Positions 54,181-64,000 of a stretch of DNA of 64,000 nt are shown piece after piece. The DNA is from Panopea generosa (Eukaryota; Mollusca; Bivalvia; Adapedonta; Hiatellidae): positions 51,217,206 to 51,281,205 of the forward strand of contig CM055901.1 of assembly GCA_029582155.1 (NCBI GenBank), given 5' to 3'. A program made the translations under genes and the position numbers. The notes under the pieces were generated by a model, which saw nothing but the letters and a program-made list of their open reading frames with translations, was not told where the DNA came from and ran no database searches. Within the stretch, counting starts at the first letter, position 1. Each line of letters starts with the position of its first letter.

Positions 54181-55307
54181 AACCAACATAAACTAGTTGT
54201 ACTGTATCTCTTGCTCAGTGGGGAATAATTGGTCATAAAATAATACGAATATTCTAGGGCCGTTGTCTGGGCTGGTTCTGGCTCAAAACTTAATACTATA
54301 TTTCACCTGATGATAATGATGATGATGTAGATGTTATTGGCTATAAACCTAAGATTAATGACATTCACTTGTTTCTTATACTGTACCTTAAATGAATTAA
54401 AACGGTCCCCAAAATGACCTCATTTACACCCCCTCTCCCCACTGTCACACACACACTCACTCCACATACTTATCACCACAAAGAAGCAGACTTAAGTGAC
54501 ACTTATGTCATTATAAATTAATCCTTCACAATAACAACAAATTATTGTACTATTATTCCAATGACTAACAGTCATTCAAAGTTGAAAAAAAAATCACAAC
54601 CGCTACATAGCAGTCAACAAGGCATCACATTGTTGTACGTTACATAAATATTAAACTGTCATTGCACTTTTAAAGGGAGAATGTGGCCATTTTGATCGGT
54701 ATACTCTGTACGTGTCAGTTATTGAACCATTAAAACTACTACCGATTTTGATATACATATGAAATAATTACCAAGCAGGATGTATGACTTGTATAATTGA
54801 AGACATAAATATACAAAATATGTCATGAACAGGATTCTGAAATTGTATAATAACAGCCACATTTTAATTTTCCCATTTCTTCATTTTCAAATCCATTGAT
54901 TTCTTTTAATGACTGACTACATTTTAAAGGTTATGAAACACTTGAATCTTCATGTAGGTATTAGACAAATAATAGTTTCTACAATGTATCTATGTGCTGT
55001 CCAAACAAAAATATAACTGGTAACTGTTTGAGTCACTATTTCTTCTGCATCATTGAAATTGTATTAATTTTTTCTAATTTACATACTGCGTAACCCCTCC
55101 CACCCACCCCCTATAAGTGCTCCCCACTGATAACCCCCAAGAAAAATTTCTGGAAGTTTGTCTTTTAATTCAAAATCTAGTTTAAATATTTCTTATAGTT
55201 TAATAAATGCCACATTAGCAGCAATATGTTTATTAGCATTTTACAAACACTTCATACCAAATTAAATTTTTTACATCTTGGGATCCAAATAAATGCCTCC
55301 TTTTCAC

Positions 55308-55488
55308 AAAAATGCTTCACCCCTGGGGGTGTTTTATGCTTCAACCCTGGGGGTGTTTTATGCTTCAACCCTGGGGGGTGTTTTATGCTTCAACCCTGGG
55401 GGTGTTTTATGCTTCACCCCTAGGGGTGTTTTATGCTTCAACCCTGGGGGTGTTTTATGCTTCAACCCTGGGGGTGTTTATTCTGGAC
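55308..55488. repeat. 24-base GC-richer tandem repeat
   Basis: Seven to eight nearly identical copies of TTCAACCCTGGGGGTGTTTT ATGC. It is the most homogeneous array in the window and unusually G-rich for it, with five- and six-G runs. It stops nine bases before a family A MITE. Open frames here (LGVFYAST pattern) are by-products. Confidence 0.92.
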
Positions 55489-55496
55489 GATACAGT

Positions 55497-55664
55497 ATAG
55501 TCAAACCTGCCTTAAGTAACCAGTCAAGGGAAGGGACACAATAGCCTTTTAAGACAGATTATTGCTTAATACAGGTTAATTTGCTCCAAAAGCTAGCAAA
55601 TGTGGCTACTTAAAATGAGTGGCTGTTTAATAGAGGTGGTCACTTTCTCAGGTTTGACTGTATA
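55497..55664. mobile_element. MITE family A
   Basis: TAGTCAAACCTGCCTTAAG at the left, CTCAGGTTTGACTGTATA at the right; interior CCAGTCAAGGGAAGGGACAC and AGTGGCTGTTTAATAGAGG as in the other copies. Confidence 0.78.
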
Positions 55665-56099
55665 ATACACTAAATCAAAATTATACATGTACAAAGATTT
55701 GTCACAATTAAACCAGTTTTCCAATATGATCAGTAAATAAATATGATTAATGCTACACATACTTTTATAGATTTAGTACAATCTTAACAGACTATAATAA
55801 ATTTTTTAATACAGGTACATACCGGTATCTTTATAACATATACTTGACATACTTAAGTCATAAACATCCAGAAACATGAAATGAATACCAGTCATAAAGT
55901 GGAAATAAAATAATAAAAAAAGTAAAATAATAAAAGTCAACATATAAAATGACCCCCTCAAAACATATATATATATAGAATATATCAGAAATGATATGCC
56001 TCCAAATAAAATCATGTATTTCAAACAAAACAATTCATCACGTTTCAATATTGTCAATTTACCCCCTATTTTGTCATTAGCATAGGTCAAAAACTAAAG

Positions 56100-56765
56100 G
56101 GTAAAACATTAGGGCTGATTTTTACCTATATAATGAAGGAAGACATAAATCATTAGGGCCGACATGTATCACCTATATAATGAAGAAAGGCATTAGATCA
56201 TAAAGAAAGAAGACATAAGGACTGACATGTATTACATTTATAATGAAAGAAGACATTAGGGCCGATATGTATTACCTTTATAATGAAAGAAGACATTAGG
56301 GCCGATATGTATTACCTTTAAAATGAAAGCAGACATTAGGGCCGACATGTATCACCTATATTATGAAGAAAGACATTAGGGCCGACATGTATTACATATA
56401 TAATGAAGAAAGGCATTAGATCATTAGGGCTGACATGTTTCACCTATAGAATGAAGAAAGACATAATGGCCGACATGTTTTATATATATAATGAAAGAAG
56501 ACATTAGAACTGATATGTATTACATATATAATGAAAGAAGACATTAGGACCGACATGCATTTCATATATAAGGAAAGAAGACATTAGGACTGACATGTAT
56601 TACATTTATAATGAAAGAAGACATTAGGGCCAACATGTATTACATAAATAATGAAAGCAGACATTAGGGCCAACATGTATTACCTTTATAATGAAAGAAG
56701 ACATTACGGCTGATATGTATTACATATATAATGAAAGCAGACATTCTACCATTAAGGCACTACAT
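56100..56765. repeat. Tandem repeat, about 40-base units
   Basis: Fifteen or so copies with GAAAGAAGACATTAGGGCCG and ACATGTATTACATATATAAT, plus longer variants with CATTAGATCATTAGGGC. Located 12.8-13.4 kb upstream of the kinase start codon. Confidence 0.88.
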
Positions 56766-57557
56766 GTATCACCTATAAATGTATCTGATAAAAACAGTTT
56801 GTCATTGTTATAAGAATAACTAAACAATTTTTTTCAAAATAAATTCAACATGAAACAAACATATTTTTCCTAGACAAAAGTAGTTTGAGGGTGAGGTAAT
56901 ATTTCAGAACATATTTACAGCGTTAAAAAACTCCCTGATATAAACACACGAATTAACACACATAAAATACTCACTATATGGTTAAAGTCAATTACTCCCT
57001 AAGAATAATAGCGTCTGTATCCTCTAATGCACAGTCTCACAACTTTGTTTACAAAAAAACAAGAACATTCAATCAATTTCTCACAATAATCCAAACGAAT
57101 GTTCAACAACAATTACAATATATATTCATATCTTATTGAAGTCCACTTGATATGTCTATATGACAAATCTCACACGCTAAAACCAACAGTATGAACAAAC
57201 TTTAGTGATCAAATGTAAAGAGCTGTCATTAACATCAGCGTGAACCAGGAAGTGACGGAGGATTTAAGTACTTCCCCCACAAATGAATCTACCCATGTAC
57301 ACATCTCCTATCTCTGTACATCTATCTTTCACCTGGTGATTTTGAATGTTTGTGCAAATGTGTGTAAAGTTATATAAACTCTTCAGTGTTATCTGAAAAG
57401 TTAAACATTACCAAGCATAAATAAGAATATAAAACTTATGACAATCATGAAGTTGATAAAAAATAAAGACTGCCTGGAGGATTGAAAATGTGTCTTGACA
57501 TCACATTCATTGATATAATTCAATTTGGGAACTAGTCTATACTGTTTAAATCTCAAA

Positions 57558-57739
57558 TACAGTCAAACCTGTCTTAAGCAGCCAGTGAATGGAAGGAGAA
57601 AAAGTGGCCTTTTAAGACAGGTGGTTGCTTAATACAGGTAAATTTCCTCTGAAAACATAGAAATGGGAAATAGCAAATGTGGCTGCTTAAGACAAGTGGC
57701 TGCTTAATAGAGGTTGCCACATGCACAGGTTTGACTGTA
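57558..57739. mobile_element. MITE family A, reference copy with perfect ends
   Basis: ACAGTCAAACCTGT (57559-57572) and ACAGGTTTGACTGT (57725-57738) are a perfect 14-base inverted pair flanked by TA. Interior: AGCAGCCAGTGAATGGAAGG, TTTTAAGACAGGTGGTTGC, GTGGCTGCTTAATAGAGG. No transposase. Confidence 0.85.
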
Positions 57740-58149
57740 CATCAATATCTCTATAAATGTGTTATATTTTGATCCTAATTTGAGTTGATACAGGACCCTC
57801 GTTTGGCCATTTTTCGGCCCCATTCCCCTAGTCCTTGAATAAACTTTTTTTCTTAATTTTACTGGAAATTATTTTTCAATAACTCTTCGGAGGGAATTTT
57901 CTGGTTAAACACACTAAGGCAACTTGTAACTGGTGCGTAAATTCACCCTGTCAAAAAAAAACCCTCCCTCAGAGGATATTTTCCCAATTCCCCCAAGTGA
58001 AGGGAGGGCCCTGTGATATTTAACAATCTGTATAATGTACTATCACAGAATGTAACGAAATGTACAACACAACAAGATAGCATTGTTTGCCAGATAACAA
58101 TCCATGTATATTGGGCCTTAAGGTAGTGTATCCACAAGGGGAGAACAGG

Positions 58150-58415
58150 ATTTTTTATTGATTGATTGAATATTTAGCGTCATTTTTATGCCATCAAAGG
58201 CTAATAGAAGATCAGTTAACCTAACCACTGTTTCCTTGGATTAACCAGTACTCGAGTACACCCAATCTCCCCAAGTAACTGATAACTTTCCCACTTGAAT
58301 CAGTGGTGAGAGACGAATGATAATGAGACACAATGTCGTATATCAATCATCATGGAGACTGTTGCCGGACGGGGGATTCAAACTCACGACCCCTGAATTG
58401 ATAGTCAGACGGTGG
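58150..58415 (-). mobile_element. tRNA-derived SINE (family 1), head truncated
   Basis: (TTGA)n tail, TATTTAGCGTCATTTTTATGCC, GATAACTTTCCCACTTGAATC and CACGACCCCTGAATTGATAGTCAG; the last part of the tRNA head (box A) is missing where it meets GGTGGGAGAACAGG. Confidence 0.82.
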
Positions 58416-59156
58416 GAGAACAGGAGGTCAGAGCCCAAAATATTGCCAAATGACTGCTTTAAGAGTCTTGCTCAAGGACACAACACATAGCTCAGGTGGA
58501 GGATTGAACCTATAATCCCCGATCCTGGGTCCGATACTCTAACACTGGATCATGTGCTCGACATATTAGTGGATATTGGTGGACCCAAACTAACCAAAAA
58601 TTATAACGAATGCTGGTGGATTCTACCTAACAAAAACTATACAGTTCCATCTTCCAGGGATACTGGCAGACCCCACCAAACCAAAAACTATCAATAAGAG
58701 ATAAACATGTATGGTTGAAGTTAAGCATTACATAATTAATCATGTAAAATCTCTTACAGGAATTAGTGAAAAAAAACAACAACATGTTCTTCAAATGAAT
58801 CATAATCATACTAGACCAAGCAGGTAAACAGATAGGATATCTATCATTCTAAATCAGTCAGGCATGAAGCTATCGATAAAAAAAAGTAAAATCTACCAAA
58901 AACATTAGCGTTTAAATCATGCTGTCCAATAAAAGGTTGACAGTTATGGGGTTGGAGGGTGGAGCAAACCTTGACATTTATGTAGATCACGTGAAATTTC
59001 TCAGACAAGATAATATTTACAAAAAAAAATAAAAATAGAGTAAGCAATTAACAAATAGATATATACAGTATATTACCAAAATGTGTAAAATCAGTGACTT
59101 TTATCAAAGGAATAATTGGCAAAATGTCTGAAGGACAATTAGAACATGTCCACTTA

Positions 59157-59331
59157 TAGTCAAACCTATCTTAAGTAGCTACTCATGGTAAAATGTAGAA
59201 ATGACCCCTTATGGCCCCTTAATACAAATTGATTAAAACTAAAATTAGAAAAAATTGTAACAATAAAATGTGCCTGTTTAAGGCAAGTGGTTGCTTAATT
59301 AGAGGTGACCACTAACACAGGTTTGACTGTA
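59157..59331. mobile_element. MITE family A
   Basis: TAGTCAAACCTATCTTAAG at the left, CACAGGTTTGACTGTATA at the right; interior diverged (GGCAAGTGGTTGCTTAATTAG). Confidence 0.75.
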
Positions 59332-60434
59332 TACCTGGAGTTTATAGGTCTGCTTTAGTCAACTGATTGTACCGGTATGTTGGATTCCAGTTTGGGCGAC
59401 TTTTTAAAAAGTGGCATGTATATAAAATTGACTGCACTATTGTATGTTAATCAGTTTACCAACTCTTTCAAGAATCTTTCATTATGTCAAGACAATGTCT
59501 GCTTGAGACAATATTTTATGCTCATCGAAATCTCACTGGCATCTGGCTGAACAGTCATTTAGGAAATTAATCTCCAAATGAGATAATATGAATTTACTAG
59601 TCTCTTGTAAGTGGTTGTGAAACCCGGTTGGAGATTAAAACCACAGCCTTCCATATAAAAAATGGATGATCAACTGCAGCAAGGACTTATTTATAGAAGG
59701 ATAGGAAACTTGCATTTCCTGACTTAATGTTGATAAAATAGCACACGAAGGATTAATTATTTGGCAAATTAATCATTCATAAATTACGAGCAACTGATTT
59801 CTTGTACATAAAATGTCAGTACTTCAACAATTTTAAACACAAATTGCTGGGAATAGTATTGTTTTGATGGGAATTTCATTCTGCAATGTAAGAATTTTGA
59901 TTTGTATAATAAATGAGATGAATGGAAGTTAAGATAACTGAAAATGAGAAATTGCGAGATTTTGTGTGAATATGCAAGCGTTCGCAAAACATCAATCAGT
60001 TGCCTTTTCTTCCTCTATATAATTCCTTGACCACAGCAGTGGTACATGGTAGATGACAGTGGAGTCAGACAGTGGCACAAAACCACTTTAACCATAAATA
60101 TGACTTATTTAGCACCGCTCTCTGTGTTTTGTATGTACAAAATAAGCATCAGATAGGTAACATTGCTTGTCAAAAATAATTTGTTGATAATTCAGTGCTC
60201 CAGATAAACACTATTTCGGGTATTTAAGAATTGAAATTTCTGAATAAAGCATTGAAATTTAAATTAAGGGGTAAAATAAGTATTGGTTACTCTCAATCTC
60301 AGTGTTGATTAGTTTGTTTTAAATGGCAATTTGATAAGAATGTTCATTTTTACCCATTATGAAAATAAGAATTGCATGCAAACTAAAGGTGTAAAATACT
60401 CATTTGAAGAAAAGCTTATCTGGAGCACTCTGAC

Positions 60435-61052
60435 TGATTGATTGATTGAATATTTAGGTCATTATTATGCCATCGAGAACTAACTGACGAGCAGTTAACC
60501 TAGCTGCTCTTTCATGAAATCCTGGAAGGTTAGCCAGAACACAAGCACACCAATCTCTGCAAGTAAATGATAACTTTTCCACTTGAATCAGCAGTGAGAG
60601 AATAATGAACAGGGTTCTCCACAAGTTGGAGTTCAAGCGCTGGGGTAAGAGCGCGCAATCTCAAGGGTCTGATTCAAAACATTTTAAAGCAAGTGTAGAG
60701 ACTCATTAAATTAGAATAACATTTATAAAATTGGTATAAATCAGTAAAAGTTATTAGATATATTATGTTTCATTTTATACATTAAAAATAAGAAATGATA
60801 TGCTAAGAACAATGAAGATTTAAAGGAAGAAAAGCTTTTGAAAGCTATTGTTTCAGATTCCAAGTGCTTGGGGGCATACCATTACTGCCATTTAAGCACT
60901 GGGGTGTCCCTGTGCACAAATGGCGTGCGGAGAACCCTGATGAAAATGAGACACACTGTTGTATATCAATTATCATGGAGACTGGGATTCTAACTTGCGC
61001 CCCCTTGGATTGATAGTCAGACGTGCAATTGACTGAGCTAACCGGGCCCGGC
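60435..61052 (-). mobile_element. tRNA-derived SINE (family 1) split by a 330-base insertion
   Basis: Left part: TTGATTGATTGAATATTTAGG tail and body to GTGAGAGAATAATGAA (60609). Right part: from ATGAAAATGAGACACACTG (60940) through TTGCGCCCCCTTGGATTG to the head TTGACTGAGCTAACCGGGCCC (61050). Removing 60610-60939 restores a continuous family 1 copy. Confidence 0.83.
60610..60939. mobile_element. 330-base DNA element nested in a SINE
   Basis: Ends CAGGGTTCTCCACAAG and the inverse GCGTGCGGAGAACCCTG give terminal inverted repeats of about 13 bases (CAGGGTTCTCCRC), a hAT-like start. ATGAA occurs on both sides (60605-60609 and 60940-60944), a possible target duplication of five bases, shorter than the usual eight for hAT, so the family is uncertain. 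Confidence 0.75.
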
Positions 61053-61914
61053 ACAACAAATGGTATCAATCAAGCTGACCATGTCTATATTGGTAAATGT
61101 TGTTCATACCTACATAATATAATCTTTGTGATTTTGAGAAAACGAAATGAAACATCTATTTTAGACTAAGTTTAATATCTTAAGTCAAATGCTTCGTTCA
61201 CTGTTATTACAGGAACAATAAAAAATGCAAATCCAATTATGTATTTTAATAGCTGTATTGACTGACAATATTCAATTAATTTACTACCACTACTTCCGGT
61301 AAGTTGTTTTCTGCATAAGGAATGAATATACATGTACTACATTGGGGAATTTTTTACAAAAGTTATTGGTTATAAATTACTGGTAGTTATATTGGAAGTT
61401 GTATTTCACCATGACAATAAATTAAAAAAATAGTATTAATAAATAACTTTGGTGCTTTCATGTACTTTTTTATTACCCATCAATAAGAATAACATAATAT
61501 TATGTAGGAATAACTTTATTATTGTGTATTGAAAATTTACACCATGCTTAATGAAAAGATTATGTAATATGTATTGATTAATTAAAAAAGAAAACCACCT
61601 GCTGGCTTACAAATTCATTCAAGCAGAACTTTGAACAGAAAAACAATATGGCCAATTTTTTTAAAATAAATATCCTTACAATAGTTATACAAGAAAAACA
61701 TCATACATGGCAGCAAGAACAACAGCAGGAAACAAAGATGTGCAGTTAACATGATTTCTGCAAACACTTCATTTAGGCAGGTATCACGCTTTCATTAAAA
61801 ACAAGAAATTCTCAATTAAATTCATTCATAATTTTTATTGCTTACATCCTGATAAATGAGATTCTGCTAGGACATATACATGTATGTGACTGAGTCAATG
61901 CCAGTCATTGTCTG

Positions 61915-62110
61915 GTCTATAGATACACAGATGGCATATATTGTAGTAGTAGTAGAACCACCATCCCTTCGCAAATAACTAGAAACTTCTCACATCAAGC
62001 TATGCTGTAACCACGACAACAGCGGAGAGAGGTAAGTGGCCATTTACGGACAGTGCTTGGAGGACCCTCACAGTAAACCCAAACCTCCAACAGGTTACTT
62101 GACAAAACAA
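61915..62110 (-). mobile_element. tRNA-derived SINE (family 2), diverged
   Basis: GATGGCATATATTGTAGTAG, GTAGAACCACCATCCCTTCG, CAAATAACTAGAAACTTCTC and GCTTGGAGGACCCTCAC follow the order of other family 2 copies. Confidence 0.55.
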
Positions 62111-64000
62111 AGTGGTGCTGGTTTTAACCAACCATAAAACATGGTAACTTCAGCATATATAAAGTAAAGTACAACAGCAGTGGGAGAAAAATTGAAATGA
62201 CAAATTTTAATTAGTTACATTACAGCTGACAAGACAAGTTACAAGACAAACACTTTCATTGACTTTCAAATGAGACAGATTGTGATGTGATTGCTATCTC
62301 AGCTTTCATCTTTAACTTAACCATATTCCTAGTCAGGCTGAAAGAAACTAGACACCCTGTGTGTAGATATGCTGGAGTGATGATACATTTTTGGGAATAT
62401 GTAAACTTTCACTTATAGGCTACTGCACTTACATAAACTTGTCATTAAGATGTATATTACAACTGGCATAATTTGGAAACAGTTGCTCTATATAATAATT
62501 ACTCTTGTGTTTACCAAAAATAAAATGTGCATTCGAAACAAAAGTTAACAGTATACAATTTAAATGAGATGTTTTAATAAATCCAGATCCTTACCAAACT
62601 TGGGTAACATAGCCCAGCAGCTCTAACCCTCTAACTCTAAAATAATCAAGATTCATCATTCTTTCGTGTTTTAACTAATTTTCCATCCAATCAGATTTTC
62701 TTGATTTTTCAAATGCTGTAATACCGGTAATGCATTTTTTAGAACATTGATGTTGGGTTTTTCTATTTATACAAGAACTCTTATTTTGTTGAGAGCTCAG
62801 ACCAGAACACTTACTTAACATCACACCCTACATTACTTCGTTTTGGCCAATCGTTTCCTGCTTTGAGTCAATAGTCATTTTCCGTGGATAAATGATTTTA
62901 ATCATTGACCACTAATAAGGTAGATAGTTGTATACTGTGTGACAATTTTACTTTAGCAATAAGTTTATTGCTGAAACTGATTCAAGTTCTTATAATTACA
63001 TAATGTAGCAATTAAATAAATGAAGGTTAACTTGATTGTTTACAGTGATTGTGAAAATGAGTTTTTACACCATACGACAGCCGGAGTCTTACTGGGTAGA
63101 ACAAGTATTAAGCCCATATATACATGTACATTGTATACCAATATATATATTAATATTATATATATAATGATAAAGTGTCTTGCTCAAGGACACAACACAC
63201 TAAGTGTGTTTTAACCAAAACTATTTAATGAATACAATTATATACATGTACTACTAAAGAAAATATTGCTAATGTTTTACAAAGTTTAAGGTAGGAAATG
63301 TTGGCCTTTGGTGCTTGATTAATAGTTGTAAAATATAACTTTGGTGACCAAAATCCACCAGGTATGATGATGTTATCGGTTTTCAATCACTTAAGAATCG
63401 CAGTTAAATATTTCAATGCAAAACTTATGTTGACACTCAATGCATGCTTGTATATAACATTTAAATAAAATAATAATTTTCTTCCAAAAGTATAACAAAT
63501 ATGCACCAGTCATGTTAAATCATGGTTACACAAATATACTTCCAACAGTATGCCCCCAGAACCCCTACTTTGGTCGTGCATGTAAGTTTAGGCTAGCTAC
63601 GCCCCTGGTTATAAATTCACCTCTTCAAAACCTTTTCAACTATGTACTTGTTTTCATTCTACATTTAACATGTGGTCCTGAGATAATTTCAAACTCATTA
63701 TTTAACAAATTTCTGTAAGGGTACTCTGCCAGAACCTCTAATTTCTGACATGTGCAGAAGGTCATGCTTATAACTTTTGACCTGGTTCTGTTATGTGTCA
63801 GCTTTCAAGCAGACATGGTTGGAATTAATATTTGTTATAAAACCTAGCTTTTGTTTTATAAAACACTGTCTGCGATATTCGTAATGTTAGCAAGTGATCG
63901 AATTTAGGTTGTGATCGAAAACAGGTTACGTTACCATAACTTAATTGTTGTGGTTGTGGTTAAGTTGACCACAATGTGTCCAACAAAATGAGTAATCCCG
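62110..64000. other. Right-hand end, no recognisable gene
   Basis: AT-rich sequence with an ATAT-rich tract near 63140-63170, a fragment of the family 4 repeat (GTCTTGCTCAAGGACACAAC at 63178) and nothing else I can name. The 5' UTR exons and promoter of the kinase could lie here or beyond the window, but no CpG-rich block, TATA box or splice pattern stands out. Confidence 0.45.

Noticed and set aside
55806-56090. 94-codon minus-strand hydrophobic open frame
   Set aside because: Rich in Phe, Ile, Tyr and Leu as expected from AT-rich noise; no splice sites, start context or known membrane-protein pattern.

Overview
This is an animal (eukaryotic) intron-rich window, AT-rich and very dense in repeats. 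The repeat types (tRNA-headed SINEs, many short foldback DNA elements, mollusc-style 'aagggccataac' and 'aagggcaataac' tandem units) suggest a lophotrochozoan, probably a bivalve mollusc. That taxonomic call is inference; the gene call does not depend on it.

The only gene I can support well is a Src-family non-receptor tyrosine kinase on the minus strand, running from a start codon at 43320 down to 1611 and continuing off the left edge. I reconstructed nine constitutive coding exons from splice sites and reading phase: 43149-43320 (MGNCC membrane anchor), 35384-35498 and 32258-32371 (SH3), 29331-29434 and 27527-27676 (SH2), 24222-24386 (linker and glycine loop), 15163-15419 (N-lobe), 12015-12168 (catalytic loop and activation loop), 1611-1742 (SPE motif to helix F). 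They join in frame into 454 codons plus one base. The last exon (end of the C-lobe and the regulatory tail) is outside the window.

Two extra exons make the locus unusual. A second, diverged but intact catalytic-loop exon lies at 6647-6803. It has the same entry and exit phases as 12015-12168, so the two can replace each other but cannot both be used without a frameshift. They differ at 6 of 47 aligned residues, while 28 of the 41 shared residues use different codons, which indicates an old duplication under protein-level constraint. They then diverge just after the activation-loop tyrosine (NPKH versus CPSSP). A 42-base, phase-1/phase-1 candidate microexon at 37920-37961 would insert 14 residues between the anchor exon and the SH3 domain.

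The introns and the 20 kb upstream of the start codon hold about twenty tandem arrays (20 to 178 base units, several over 1 kb), at least three tRNA-derived SINE families, several families of MITE-like foldback elements including nested insertions with visible target duplications, and a dead mariner transposase at 24755-25750. Long open frames at 44.6-46.6 kb, 34.5-35.2 kb and 27.8-28.3 kb are by-products of tandem repeats, not genes. I found no convincing second protein gene, no structural RNA gene and no clear promoter. A possible plus-strand terminal exon at 41579-41880 is listed with low confidence.
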